The notes: generated by a model not told the origin, from the letters alone. 64,000 nt of DNA from Panacagrimonas sp052389915 (GCA_052389915.1 JBQTHL010000005.1:62001-126000); one strand, 5' to 3'; shown: positions 24,645 to 34,127, numbered from the stretch's first letter. Numbers and translations: made by a program.

Positions 24645-27368
24645 TTAGGCAGCGTTCTCGCCATCGGGAGTTTCGGATGCGCCAACGTCCTCTCCTTCCT
24701 CCGCCTCCACTCGGTCCAATCCGACCAGCCGATCCCCATCTACCGGGCGCATCAGGCGTACACCCTGCGTGTTGCGACCCATGGTGCGGACATCGGTGGT
24801 CTTGAAGCGGATGAGGTTGCCGGATTCGGAGATCAGCATCACCTCGTGTCCGTCGTGAACCTCGACGGCCCCAATCAGATTCCCGGCCTTGTCGGATAGC
24901 GACTGCGCGATCACGCCCTGACCGCCTCGTCCGCGACGCGGGAACTGGTCGATGGGTGTGCGCTTGCCGTAGCCGTACTCGGAGACGGTGAGAATGTCGC
25001 CGCCGTCGGCGACAATCAGGGCGATGATCTGTGCCTCGGCGGCAATGGGCGCGAGGTCGTCACCGGCCTCGCCCGAATCAGCGACCTCGGCAACATCTTC
25101 ACCGCCAGCTTCGTCCGCATTCTCGCTGCGCTTGATCAGGCGCATGCCGCGCACGCCGGTGGCGGTGCGGCCCATGCTGCGCACGTCGGTTTCGACAAAG
25201 CGGATCACGCGGCCGGCGTCGCTGAACATCAGCACGTCGTTCGTGCCGTCGGTGAGCGCGACGCCGACCAGCGCGTCGTCCACTCTCAGGTCCAAGGCGA
25301 TGATGCCGTTGGAGCGGATGTTGGCAAACGCGGCCAGCTCGGTTTTCTTGACCGTGCCCAGGCGCGTTGCCATGAACACGAAGGGCGGTTTCGCGGACTG
25401 CTTCTCGGTGTCCGCAGGCGTCTCTGCGTCACCTTCCACGACAGGAACGCCGAAGGACTTGATCGGCAGCACGGCGCTGATCTTCTCGCCCGCTTCCAGC
25501 GGCAGCAGGTTCACGAACGGCCGGCCGCGCGAACCGCGCGAGCCGATGGGCAATTCGAACACGCGCAGCTTGTAGACCTTGCCGGTGGAGCCGAAGCACA
25601 GCAGCCAGTCGTGCGAGTGCGCGGACCAGATGCGGTCGATGAAGTCTTCTTCCTTGGTGGTCGCCGCCTGCTTGCCGCGGCCGCCGCGCTTCTGCGCCTG
25701 GTACTCGGTGAGCGGCACGGATTTCACGTAGCCCTCGTGCGAGAGCGTGACGACCATGTCCTGCGGCGGGATCAGGTCTTCGCGCGCGATGTTGAGGGCA
25801 AGTTCGGTGATTTCGGTGCGGCGCTCGTCGCCGTACTGCTCCTTGATCGCAAGCAGCTCGGCGCGGATCACGGACAGCAGGCGCGGCTCGGAGCCGAGGA
25901 TGTCGAGGTAATCGATGATCGCCTCCAACAGTTCCTTGAACTCGTCGTGAATCTTGTCCGACTCCAGGGCCGTGAGCCGGGACAGGCGCATCTCCAGAAT
26001 GGCCTGCGCCTGTGCTTCGCTCAGGCGATAGCCGCCTTCGACCAGGCCGAACTCCGCGGCGAGGTCTTCGGGACGCGAAGCCTGCGAATCGGTGCGCGCC
26101 AGTAACGTGGTCACCAATCCCGCGTCCCAGACGCGGCCCATCAAGCCGGTCTTGGCTTCGGCCGAGTTGGGCGAGCGCTTGATCAGCTCGATCATCTCGT
26201 CGATGTTCGCGAGTGCAACTGCGAGACCTTCGAGGATGTGCGCCTTCTTGCGCGCCTCGCGCAGCAGGTAGCGCGTGCGGCGGGTCACCACCTCGCGACG
26301 GTGCCGGACGAAAATCTCCAGCATCTGCTTGAGGTTCATCGTCTTCGGCTGGCCGCCTTCGAGCGCGACCATGTTGATGCCGAACGTGACCTGCATGCCG
26401 GTCTGCTGGAACAGGTTGTTCAGCGCGACCTCGGCGTTCTCGTTGCGCTTGAGCTCGATCACCACGCGCATGCCGTCGCGGTCGGACTCGTCCTGGATCG
26501 CGGTGATGCCTTCGAGCTTCTTCTCCTTGACCAGTTCGGCGATGCGCTCCTGCAAGCGCGCCTTGTTCACCTGGTAGGGAAGCTCAGTGATGATGATGGC
26601 CTGCTTGTCGGCCGACACATCCTCGAAGTGCGTGCGCGCGCGCAGCACGATGCGGCCGCGGCCGGTGTTGTAGGCGTCGACCAGACCATGCGCGTCGAGC
26701 AGCAGGCCGGCGGTGGGGAAATCCGGCGCCGGAATCAGCTTCATCAGCCCGGCAATGTCGATGGACGGGTTGTCCACCAGCGCCACGCAGCCGTCGATGA
26801 CCTCGTTGAGGTTATGCGGCGGGATGTTCGTCGCCAGACCCACGGCGATGCCGGCCGAACCGTTGACCAGCAATTGCGGAATGCGCGTCGGCAGGACGAC
26901 CGGCTCGACGTCCTTCTCATCGTAGTTCGGGATGAAATCGACGGTGTCGGAGTCGATGTCGGACAGCATCTCGGACGCGAGCCGCGACATGCGGCACTCG
27001 GTGTAGCGCATGGCCGCGGGCGGATCGCCGTCCACGCTGCCGAAGTTGCCCTGCCCGTCCACCAGCGGATAGCGCAGCGAAAAATCCTGCGCCATGCGCA
27101 CCAGCGCGTCGTAGGCCGCGTTGTCGCCGTGCGGGTGGTACTTGCCGATCACGTCGCCGACCACGCGCGCGCACTTGATGTATGGGCGGTTCCAGGTGTT
27201 GTTGAGCTGGCTCTGCGCGTACAGGATGCGGCGATGCACCGGTTTGAGGCCGTCGCGGGCATCCGGGAGCGCTCTTCCCACGATCACGCTCATGGCGTAA
27301 TCGAGGTAGGAACGGCGCATCTCGTCCTCGAGATTGACGTTGAGGACTTCCTTGGCGAAATCAGTCAT
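24645..27368 (-). CDS. gyrA: DNA gyrase subunit A
   Basis: A 907-residue GyrA starting MTDFAKEVLNVNLEDEM at 27368. The winged-helix and tower region with the active-site Tyr122 in AAMRYTECR is intact. The quinolone-determining region reads HPHGDNAAYDALVRMAQ, so the residue numbered 83 in E. coli is Asn, not Ser, while Asp87 is kept. The GyrA box is QKRGGRG in the C-terminal pinwheel domain. The tail is long and acidic. It introduces negative supercoils with GyrB. It appears to be transcribed alone. Confidence 0.97.
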   Translation of the reverse strand: MTDFAKEVLNVNLEDEMRRSYLDYAMSVIVGRALPDARDGLKPVHRRILYAQSQLNNTWNRPYIKCARVVGDVIGKYHPHGDNAAYDALVRMAQDFSLRYPLVDGQGNFGSVDGDPPAAMRYTECRMSRLASEMLSDIDSDTVDFIPNYDEKDVEPVVLPTRIPQLLVNGSAGIAVGLATNIPPHNLNEVIDGCVALVDNPSIDIAGLMKLIPAPDFPTAGLLLDAHGLVDAYNTGRGRIVLRARTHFEDVSADKQAIIITELPYQVNKARLQERIAELVKEKKLEGITAIQDESDRDGMRVVIELKRNENAEVALNNLFQQTGMQVTFGINMVALEGGQPKTMNLKQMLEIFVRHRREVVTRRTRYLLREARKKAHILEGLAVALANIDEMIELIKRSPNSAEAKTGLMGRVWDAGLVTTLLARTDSQASRPEDLAAEFGLVEGGYRLSEAQAQAILEMRLSRLTALESDKIHDEFKELLEAIIDYLDILGSEPRLLSVIRAELLAIKEQYGDERRTEITELALNIAREDLIPPQDMVVTLSHEGYVKSVPLTEYQAQKRGGRGKQAATTKEEDFIDRIWSAHSHDWLLCFGSTGKVYKLRVFELPIGSRGSRGRPFVNLLPLEAGEKISAVLPIKSFGVPVVEGDAETPADTEKQSAKPPFVFMATRLGTVKKTELAAFANIRSNGIIALDLRVDDALVGVALTDGTNDVLMFSDAGRVIRFVETDVRSMGRTATGVRGMRLIKRSENADEAGGEDVAEVADSGEAGDDLAPIAAEAQIIALIVADGGDILTVSEYGYGKRTPIDQFPRRGRGGQGVIAQSLSDKAGNLIGAVEVHDGHEVMLISESGNLIRFKTTDVRTMGRNTQGVRLMRPVDGDRLVGLDRVEAEEGEDVGASETPDGENAA

Positions 27369-27629
27369 GTAGTAATGAACCCTTCGCGGCTGCAAACAGC
27401 GCGGCCGGGACGGAAGTTGGAGGGGTTGAAAAACTAACGAATTCTAGCAGATAGAGGGTGGCGCGATCCTTGATTCAAGGGCGTCGCCAGAGCCGTCGCA
27501 CGCTCGCCGCCGAGTGGGGCCGTTGGGCCTGCGGTCGGCTCGCTTCGTTCGCGCTTGACGAAGCGGCGGTAGCCCAGTGGGCACTCGCCGCACTTCGTTC
27601 CAATGGGATGAGTGGAATCGAACCAGCGG
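27369..27629. other. gap between gyrA and the end of the catabolic block
   Basis: This 261-nt stretch contains the gyrA promoter side and the 3' end region of the 25-gene leftward transcript. I could not find a stem-loop followed by a T run that would end the long transcript, so read-through into gyrA cannot be excluded. A tRNA T-arm-like string at 27612-27622 does not extend into a tRNA. Confidence 0.4.
27441..27449 (-). promoter_or_regulatory. candidate extended -10 promoter of gyrA
   Basis: Read on the minus strand this is TGCTAGAAT, which matches an extended -10 (TGnTATAAT) with one change. It would start a transcript near 27434, about 65 nt before the gyrA ATG. The -35 region is weak, which is usual for extended -10 promoters. 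Confidence 0.45.
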
Positions 27630-28157
27630 TCAGAAGAACAAGTTGAGATTGGTATCCGGCACCGTGCTGTGATCGAGCGAGATCTCGCGCCGCGCAAGAC
27701 GCCACTGGCCTTCGACCTTCCTCCATCGATCCTCGCGACCGCCGACCAGGAACCGCGTCTGGCTGTCGATGCGGCTGCGATGAATGATGACGACCGAGTG
27801 CACGGTCTTCTCGATCGGGACGTCCGTTCCGACGATCTCCACGTTGCTCACCACGCGACGTACGAAATTCGGCGGATCCTCGGCCCAGACGTAGCCGGAT
27901 TGCAGTCGTTTGATGCGTAGCGCGAGACGCTCGCGCGTGTCGTTGAAGATATAACCCGAGCCGACGACCAGGGGTGCCGCACGATCCTTGCGGAAGCGGC
28001 GACTGGCCAGCGCCATGCGGTAGAGCGCATCCTCGGTTGTGAGGGCCAGCCAGTCGGAGAAACGTTCCTGGTCGAGCAGTCTGGCCTCGCGATACAGCGT
28101 GTCCTCGAGCGCTCGATCGTCGAGCAGGCACGCCAATTCGGAATCTTGCGTGCCCAT
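27630..28157 (-). CDS. Rieske ring-hydroxylating oxygenase beta subunit 1
   Basis: A 175-residue SnoaL/NTF2-fold beta subunit. LYREARLLDQERFSDWLALTTEDALYRMA, a hydrophobic sheet (TVHSVVIIHRSRID) and the C-terminal WRLARREISLDHSTVPDTNLNLFF are typical; the terminal ...NLxxF/NLNxFF motif is shared with NahAd/BphA2-type subunits. It builds the alpha3beta3 hexamer and has no catalytic residues. It follows its alpha subunit by one nucleotide and is the last gene of the leftward catabolic block. Confidence 0.88.
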   Translation of the reverse strand: MGTQDSELACLLDDRALEDTLYREARLLDQERFSDWLALTTEDALYRMALASRRFRKDRAAPLVVGSGYIFNDTRERLALRIKRLQSGYVWAEDPPNFVRRVVSNVEIVGTDVPIEKTVHSVVIIHRSRIDSQTRFLVGGREDRWRKVEGQWRLARREISLDHSTVPDTNLNLFF

Positions 28158-28158
28158 G

Positions 28159-29499
28159 TCAGGCCCCCATGCTCAGGAGGCGATTGACGTGATAGCTGGG
28201 CACGTCCTTCCAGGACGACGCGCCGGTGAGTTCCTGCCATCGCCGGTAGAAGTAGCGCTGGTTCTGCTCGCTCACAAGGCCGGTCGCGATGTGCCCGGGG
28301 AAGCCTTCACGCTGGCCGGAATGGCCGAGCGCCATATGCGTGTAGAGGTCCATCTGCGCCGTGCGCCAGCCGCGCGACTGTTCGGTGCAGGCGGCAAGAT
28401 TGTCGCCGTCGTCGTTGTCGAACAGGCCCGCCGGTCCGAATGTCAGGCACTGGTTGTCGAGGATCATGGTCTTGACCTCGTCAGGCATGTCCTTCTCGAT
28501 CATTGCCCAGGTCCACTGCTCAACCCTGGACGGACCCTTGGGGTGATAGACGCGCAGCCAGTTCAGACCCGGCAGGATCTGCAGGTTGGGAAACACCGTG
28601 ATGTTGAGCTGTGAACCCCAGAGCTTGTTCGCGCGAGTCGCGCCCAGGCGTTCCCCCACCTGCCCGCGATTCGCGGCGAGGTAATCCAGGATCGGTTTCG
28701 GCTTCGGGTAGAAGGCGTAGCCGGACTGTCCGTCGAGCGCGGCCAGCACCATGTGACCGTTGAGCCCCGCGACCGACATGCCCATGTCGAGTCCGGTGGG
28801 GTCCGAGTTGCCTGCCGTGAGGCCGGCGAGTTCGCCCGTCTGCACCGCCTGCATCGCAGCGTGATGTGCCCAGCCCAGGTGATACCCATCGCCGCAGACG
28901 TTCTCGACCGGGAATTTCCAATTGGTCGGAAAGTCGATCTTCTGCGTCTCGCCGACCAGCGCGCTGCCGCCGGGCATCGCATCGAGCCAGACATCGAGAT
29001 ACCACTTCAGATCGCCGAGATAATCAGACAGCGAAGGCGCGGCCGGATCGAAGTTGCCGAAGATCAGCCCCTTGTAACTCTGCACCTGCGCGACGGGCAC
29101 CAGGCCATGCTTCGATCGATCGAGCTCACCGAAATAGGCTTCCTTCTCCAGCGGTACGCCGGCGAGCGCGCCGTCCGCGGTAAACGACCAGCCGTGGTAG
29201 TTGCAGGTGAAGGCGCGGGCATTGCCGCGATCTGCGCGGCACAACCGGTTGCCGCGATGCGTGCAGGTGTTGAGAAAGGCGCGCACGGACTGGTCCTTCT
29301 GTCGTACGACCAGCACTTCGTCCTCGCCCATGAAGGTGCGGAGGTAATCGCCTGGTCGTGGGATCTGCGAATCATGCGCGAGGAACAGCCAACAGCGGCC
29401 GAAGATCCTTTCCAGCTCAAGCTGGTAGACCTGCTCGTCGGAATACATGCGCCGGCTCTGGCGGCCGGTGCGGAAGTCGAAAAGTGTCGCGGTCTCCAT
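28159..29499 (-). CDS. Rieske ring-hydroxylating oxygenase alpha subunit 1
   Basis: A 446-residue catalytic subunit from ATG 29499, with AGGAG 9 nt upstream. The Rieske cluster ligands are C79-x-H81 and C99-x2-H102 (CTHRGNRLC... CNYHGW). The mononuclear iron ligands are H207 and H212 in GDGYHLGWAH, with the bridging Asp204. It belongs to the large naphthalene/biphenyl class and should add O2 to an aromatic ring using electrons from a ferredoxin. The substrate cannot be read. No ferredoxin or reductase gene is near. It follows the aldehyde dehydrogenase gene by 75 nt. Confidence 0.9.
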   Translation of the reverse strand: METATLFDFRTGRQSRRMYSDEQVYQLELERIFGRCWLFLAHDSQIPRPGDYLRTFMGEDEVLVVRQKDQSVRAFLNTCTHRGNRLCRADRGNARAFTCNYHGWSFTADGALAGVPLEKEAYFGELDRSKHGLVPVAQVQSYKGLIFGNFDPAAPSLSDYLGDLKWYLDVWLDAMPGGSALVGETQKIDFPTNWKFPVENVCGDGYHLGWAHHAAMQAVQTGELAGLTAGNSDPTGLDMGMSVAGLNGHMVLAALDGQSGYAFYPKPKPILDYLAANRGQVGERLGATRANKLWGSQLNITVFPNLQILPGLNWLRVYHPKGPSRVEQWTWAMIEKDMPDEVKTMILDNQCLTFGPAGLFDNDDGDNLAACTEQSRGWRTAQMDLYTHMALGHSGQREGFPGHIATGLVSEQNQRYFYRRWQELTGASSWKDVPSYHVNRLLSMGA

Positions 29500-29574
29500 G
29501 CAGAAATCTCCTCTTCGCACTTTCTGTTTATCGTCCGGGCATCGCACGCCCGGCCCAGCCGTTCTGAGGGCGCG

Positions 29575-31029
29575 CTAGATGCCGCCCAGGCAGACGTACT
29601 TGATCTCCACGTATTCATCGAGGCCGTAACGGGAACCCTCGCGGCCGATGCCGGATTGCTTCACGCCACCGAACGGCACCTGCTCGGAGGAAATGATCCC
29701 GGTGTTGACGCCGACGATGCCGCATTCCAGACCCTCGGCCACGCGCCAGACCCGGCCCAGGTCGCGGCCATAGAAATAGGCCGCGAGTCCGAACTCGGTC
29801 GCGTTGGCCTGTTCGAGCACTTCCTGCTCGGTCTGGAAGCGGAAAAGCGGAGCGACCGGCCCGAAGGTTTCTTCCATGGCCAGCAGCATCTTCGCGTTCG
29901 CATTCGACAGCACCGTCGGCTCGAAGAAGTTTCCGCCGAGCGCGTGCGGCTTGCCGCCGCAGAGCAAGGTCGCGCCCTTGCCGATGGCGTCGGCGATATG
30001 CGCCTCCACCTTCTCCACAGCGGGACCGTCGATCAGCGGGCCGATATCGACGCTGCCGAACCCATTTCCCGTACGCAGCTTCGCAACCGCAGCGACCAGC
30101 TTGGTGCTGAATGCCTCGTACACGCCGTCCTGCACGTAGATGCGATTCGCGCACACGCAGGTCTGCCCCGCGTTGCGGAACTTTGATGCGATGCAGCCCA
30201 GCACGGCCGCATCGAGATCGGCGTCGTCGAAGACGATGAAGGGCGCGTTGCCACCCAGCTCCAAGGAAAGTTTCTTGACGGTATCCGCGCTCTGGCGCAT
30301 GAGCTGGCGGCCCACTTCCGTCGACCCGGTGAAACTGATCGCACGAACGACGGGGTTCGAAGTCATCTCGCCGCCGATGGCGCCCGAGCTGCCGGTGACG
30401 ACGTTGAACACGCCGGCAGGCAGGCCTGCACGCTGCCCGAGTTCCGCCAGAGCAAGCGCAGTGAAGGGCGTCTGACTGGCGGGTTTGAGCACCATCGTGC
30501 AACCCACTGCGAGTGCGGGCGCTGCCTTGCGCGTGATCATCGCGGCCGGAAAATTCCAGGGCGTGATCGCGGCACAGACGCCGACCGGCTGGCGCAGCAC
30601 CACGATGCGCTGGCCGGGTTGATGCGAGGGAATCACATCGCCATAGACGCGCTTGGCCTCTTCTGCAAACCATTCGATGAAGGACGCCGCGTAAAGAATT
30701 TCGCCGCGCGCCTCGGCCAGCGGCTTGCCCTGTTCACTCGTCAGGATGGCGGCGAGGTCTTCCTGGTTCGATACCAGAAGGTCGAACCAGCGTCGCAGGA
30801 TCAGCGATCGCTCCTTCGCCGTGCGCGCCTTCCACGTGGCCTGCGCATGCTCCGCTGCCGCGATGGCGCGGTGAGTTTCGGCCGCGCCCATCACCGGCAC
30901 GGTGCCAAGCAACTGCGCGTTGGCCGGATTGCGGATGCTCAGCGTGCGGCGCGCGTCAGCGTCGCACCACTGGCCGTCGATCAGGGCCTGCTGACGCAGC
31001 AGTCCGCCGTCCTTCAGTTGAAGATTCAT
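29575..31029 (-). CDS. succinate-semialdehyde dehydrogenase-like aldehyde dehydrogenase
   Basis: A 484-residue NAD(P)-dependent aldehyde dehydrogenase of the GabD type. TPWNFPAAMITRKAAPALAVGCTMVLKPA is the cofactor region, LELGGNAPFIVFDDAD has the general-base Glu and NAGQTCVCANRIYV the nucleophilic Cys; the end GREGSRYGLDEYVEIKYVCLGG is characteristic of succinate-semialdehyde dehydrogenases. It would oxidise a small omega-oxo acid, perhaps from the upstream TtuC-like and DHDPS-like steps. Its start overlaps the TtuC-like gene by 4 nt. Confidence 0.85.
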   Translation of the reverse strand: MNLQLKDGGLLRQQALIDGQWCDADARRTLSIRNPANAQLLGTVPVMGAAETHRAIAAAEHAQATWKARTAKERSLILRRWFDLLVSNQEDLAAILTSEQGKPLAEARGEILYAASFIEWFAEEAKRVYGDVIPSHQPGQRIVVLRQPVGVCAAITPWNFPAAMITRKAAPALAVGCTMVLKPASQTPFTALALAELGQRAGLPAGVFNVVTGSSGAIGGEMTSNPVVRAISFTGSTEVGRQLMRQSADTVKKLSLELGGNAPFIVFDDADLDAAVLGCIASKFRNAGQTCVCANRIYVQDGVYEAFSTKLVAAVAKLRTGNGFGSVDIGPLIDGPAVEKVEAHIADAIGKGATLLCGGKPHALGGNFFEPTVLSNANAKMLLAMEETFGPVAPLFRFQTEQEVLEQANATEFGLAAYFYGRDLGRVWRVAEGLECGIVGVNTGIISSEQVPFGGVKQSGIGREGSRYGLDEYVEIKYVCLGGI

Positions 31030-32102
31030 CGCGGTGACTCCAGAGCTCTCAGGATCGCCTTTGTAGCGATTTCCGTCGCCGCCGCGCCACCGATATCGCG
31101 CGTGCGGGTTTCGGGAGTGCGTAGCGAAGACTCGATGGCCGAAATGATCCGTGCCGCGGCCTCCAACTCGCCCAGGTGCTCCAGCATCAACGCAGCTGAC
31201 CAGATCGCGGCGACGGGGTTGGCAATTCCCTGCCCCGCAATATCCGGTGCGGAACCGTGCACCGGCTCGAACATCGAGGGGAAGCGGCGCTGCGGATCGA
31301 GATTGCCCGAGGCCGCGATGCCGATACCGCCAACCACGGCGGGGCCGAGGTCGGAAAGAATGTCGCCAAACAGGTTGCTGCCCACGACCACGCTGAAGCG
31401 ATCGGGGTATTGCACGAAGTGCGCTGCCAGGATGTCGACGTGCTGCTTGTCCGCCTCGACATCCAGATATTCCGCGGCCATCGCGACGAAGCGCTCGTCC
31501 CAGTACGGCATCGCGTGGAGGATTCCGTTGGACTTGGTAGCGAGCGTGAGCTTGCGCCGCGCACGGCCCCGCGCGGTTTCGAAGGCATGGCGCAGGATGC
31601 GATCCACGCCAACGCGCGAATGAACGGCCTGCTGCACGACGAACTCGCGCTCGGTACCCGCAAAACTGCGGCCGCCGATGTCGGAATACTCACCCTCGGT
31701 GTTCTCGCGCACGACCACGAAATCGATCTCGCCGGGCTTGCGCCCCGCGAGTGGACAGGGCACGCCCTCGAACAGTCGTACCGGCCGTATGTTGGCGTAG
31801 AGATCGAACTCGCGACGGATCGGCAGCAGCAGGCCCCAGAGAGAGACGTGATCCGGCACGCCGGGATAGCCGACTGCGCCGAGGTAGATCGCATCGAAAG
31901 CGCGCAGTTGTTGCAGCCCGTCCTCCGGCATCATGCGGCCGGTCGCGGCATAGCGTTCGCAGCTCCAGTCGAAGCCAACGAACTCGCAGCGGAAACCGAA
32001 GCGTCGCGCCGCCGCCTCGATCACGCGAATGCCAGCCGGAATCACTTCGCGGCCGATCCCGTCTCCTTCGATCACGGCAATCCGGTGGCTCGCAATTGTC
32101 AT
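31026..32102 (-). CDS. TtuC-like beta-hydroxyacid oxidative decarboxylase (tartrate/isocitrate dehydrogenase family)
   Basis: A 358-residue member of the isopropylmalate/isocitrate/tartrate dehydrogenase family. IAVIEGDGIGREVIPAGIRV opens the protein, VVRENTEGEYSDIGG marks the substrate loop, and the metal-binding signature SNLFGDILSDLGPAVVGGIGIAAS is intact. Relatives oxidise D-malate or tartrate with NAD+ and often decarboxylate. In this block it may oxidise a 2-hydroxyacid fragment from ring degradation. It overlaps the downstream aldehyde dehydrogenase gene by 4 nt. Confidence 0.83.
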   Translation of the reverse strand: MTIASHRIAVIEGDGIGREVIPAGIRVIEAAARRFGFRCEFVGFDWSCERYAATGRMMPEDGLQQLRAFDAIYLGAVGYPGVPDHVSLWGLLLPIRREFDLYANIRPVRLFEGVPCPLAGRKPGEIDFVVVRENTEGEYSDIGGRSFAGTEREFVVQQAVHSRVGVDRILRHAFETARGRARRKLTLATKSNGILHAMPYWDERFVAMAAEYLDVEADKQHVDILAAHFVQYPDRFSVVVGSNLFGDILSDLGPAVVGGIGIAASGNLDPQRRFPSMFEPVHGSAPDIAGQGIANPVAAIWSAALMLEHLGELEAAARIISAIESSLRTPETRTRDIGGAAATEIATKAILRALESPR

Positions 32103-32117
32103 GACTGCGGCCGGCGC

Positions 32118-33125
32118 TCAGTCCTTCAGGTAGTGATTCAGCACCGTCATCACCCGGTACACCGCCGTCACGGTGGGAATTACCAGGCCCAGTTCCGCGG
32201 CCGAGTCGATGAAGGGCCGGAAGATTTCCTCGGCCTCGGTCTTGCGGCCACGCAGCAGGTCGTCGTGCATGGACGTGCGCGAGCGCATGTTGTTGGTCTC
32301 CATGTAAGCGCCGACACCGATCATGGTCTGCACCGCGTCCTCGAAGGACATCGAGTCGATCTCCTTGAGCCGCGAGAACGGTGCGAAGAAATTCTGCGGC
32401 TCGTAGCCGAGTCCCTTGTAGACCGAGAGCAGTTCTTTGGTGAGCTGTACATGGTGCTCCGCGCCCTCGCAAATCTTGATGCCGTCGACGAAGTACAGAG
32501 ACGGAATCGCCGGCAGGGTGGACACCGACCAGCCCGAGGCGCTACCGATCTGCGTGAGCTTCTCCCAGGTCACCTGAACGATGTTGGTGACAGCCGCAGA
32601 TTTGAGGCCCGCGCGAGTGAACGCTTCGGCAAGCCTCTGCACGCGCAGCGACTCCGTGCCGTCGAGCTCGCCGAAATAGGCCGTCGTCGTGGAAGTGACG
32701 TGGTTGTTCGCGTGTCCGGGTTCGACGAGCGTGCCGCCCTCGATCGTTACCGCGCCGATCACCTTCGAGGGATCAATCCAGCGCCGGAGCTTCTCGGCGC
32801 GCTGCGGATCGTTCTGCAGCGAGAGCACGGTGTCTACGCGCGAACGCAGACCGATGGCTCCGGCGAGCGCACCCTCCGTGTCCTTGCTCTTGACCAGCAG
32901 GATCAGATAATCGAAATGACCTTCCACTTCCTCGGGCGTGGTCACCGCCGTGAGATTCTCGCGAATGCGGAACTCGCCGAGGCGGCCGTTGATTCGCAGG
33001 CCGTCGCGGCGGATCGCCTCGACGTGGGCAGGACGCGCGATCAGGGTCACCTCCACGCCCGTACGGGCGAGATAGCCGCCGACGACCGAACCGAGTCCGC
33101 CAGCGCCAAGGATGCAGACTCTCAT
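32118..33125 (-). CDS. ketopantoate reductase family (PanE/ApbA-like) dehydrogenase
   Basis: A 335-residue Rossmann dehydrogenase. MRVCILGAGGLGSVVGGYLARTG is the NADP-binding start; LLVKSKDTEGAL, GAVTIEGGTLVEPGHANNHVTS and VTWEKLTQIGSASGW (with the family's catalytic Lys) match the PanE fold. Length and context argue against pantothenate synthesis: no other pan gene is present and it is embedded in a catabolic block. It may reduce or oxidise a 2-oxo/2-hydroxy acid made by the adjacent DHDPS-family enzyme. I chose Met33125; an earlier in-frame Met at 33152 would add nine residues. Confidence 0.78.
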   Translation of the reverse strand: MRVCILGAGGLGSVVGGYLARTGVEVTLIARPAHVEAIRRDGLRINGRLGEFRIRENLTAVTTPEEVEGHFDYLILLVKSKDTEGALAGAIGLRSRVDTVLSLQNDPQRAEKLRRWIDPSKVIGAVTIEGGTLVEPGHANNHVTSTTTAYFGELDGTESLRVQRLAEAFTRAGLKSAAVTNIVQVTWEKLTQIGSASGWSVSTLPAIPSLYFVDGIKICEGAEHHVQLTKELLSVYKGLGYEPQNFFAPFSRLKEIDSMSFEDAVQTMIGVGAYMETNNMRSRTSMHDDLLRGRKTEAEEIFRPFIDSAAELGLVIPTVTAVYRVMTVLNHYLKD

Positions 33126-33164
33126 GTGGGGCTCTCCGCAAAAGTCCTTCACGTTGCGTGATGG

Positions 33165-34127
33165 CTAGGCAACGCCGAGCTGCTTGAGCTTCGCGACCAG
33201 CTGCTCGGCCTTGTCCGGTGCGATGTCCCGCACCGGCGCGAGCACCGGACCGGTCTTGAGACCGATGGCGCCATACCAGACCTTGAGCGAGGCCAGCGCC
33301 GAGGCATAGGTGCCGGTGCGCGCGATCTCCCAGATGAAGGTGTCTTCGTAGAACTCGCGCACGGTCTTGAGCGCTTCGGACTTCGCACGCGCCTCTTCCC
33401 ACTTCCCCGCGCGGGACAGCGCCATGTATTCCTTCATCAGCGGACGCTTCTTGCCGTAGAGGATGTAGGACAGCTCGCCCCAGATCACCTGCCCGCCCTG
33501 GCGCAGGTCATCGCAGAAGAAGGACTCCATCGGCTCCATCACGTTGAAGTCCGGCCGCAGCGAGCGGCGCAGCTTGAGCGTCTCGGCGCGGTTGAGGCTG
33601 CCCTGCTTGGCACCGATCACGGTGTCGAGTTCCGCCAGTCGCGCCATCAGGTCCTGGCCCAGCACCTTGCCGGAGACCGGCGTGCGGTACAGGCAGATGG
33701 CGAGATTGGAACGCGCTGCCATGTAGTCGAAGTAATCGAATATTTCGTCGTCCGTGCGCAGCTGCACGACCGGATTGATGACCTCTGCGCCGTTGTAGCC
33801 CATCTTCTCGACCAGATCCATTTTCTCCAGGGCCTGGTGAACGCTCGGATCGAGGATGATCGTCCAGAGATCCATGCGGCCTTTCACCGCGTCCGCCACC
33901 ACCTGGTGATAGCGCACCCAGTCCGAGAGCTTCACGTTCCAGCACTCGGAGATGAAGCCACCGACAACGAGGCCATTCAGCCCCATGCCGACGTAAGACT
34001 CGATGTTGTCGCGCAGACCGGCCTCGTCGAAGCGGCCGTCGGCGGTGGTCGGCGAGAGCGGGCACATGTAGAAGTCGCGCACGTTTGCAAGCGCCCATTG
34101 CTTTGCTTCCTTCTTGCTGAACTTCAT
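33165..34127 (-). CDS. DHDPS/N-acetylneuraminate lyase family aldolase or hydratase of unknown substrate
   Basis: A 320-residue TIM-barrel class I aldolase. The Schiff-base lysine is Lys174 in VIGAKQG and the proton-relay Tyr147 is in ICLYRTP. The GTTGE motif that binds the pyruvoyl carboxylate is replaced by GGFISE (56-61), so the substrate may not be pyruvate-like in the usual way. It differs clearly from the NahE-type enzyme at 61246. It lies upstream of a PanE-like and a TtuC-like dehydrogenase and downstream of a Rieske beta subunit, 10 nt away. No function is assigned beyond the family. Confidence 0.75.
   Translation of the reverse strand: MKFSKKEAKQWALANVRDFYMCPLSPTTADGRFDEAGLRDNIESYVGMGLNGLVVGGFISECWNVKLSDWVRYHQVVADAVKGRMDLWTIILDPSVHQALEKMDLVEKMGYNGAEVINPVVQLRTDDEIFDYFDYMAARSNLAICLYRTPVSGKVLGQDLMARLAELDTVIGAKQGSLNRAETLKLRRSLRPDFNVMEPMESFFCDDLRQGGQVIWGELSYILYGKKRPLMKEYMALSRAGKWEEARAKSEALKTVREFYEDTFIWEIARTGTYASALASLKVWYGAIGLKTGPVLAPVRDIAPDKAEQLVAKLKQLGVA

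Noticed and set aside
27612..27622. GGTTCGATTCC on the minus strand, like a tRNA T-arm
   Set aside because: The flanking bases do not pair into a T-stem and no anticodon or acceptor stem follows.
31257..33161. 634-codon plus-strand open frame
   Set aside because: Antisense of the TtuC-like and PanE-like genes, whose motifs are intact on the minus strand.
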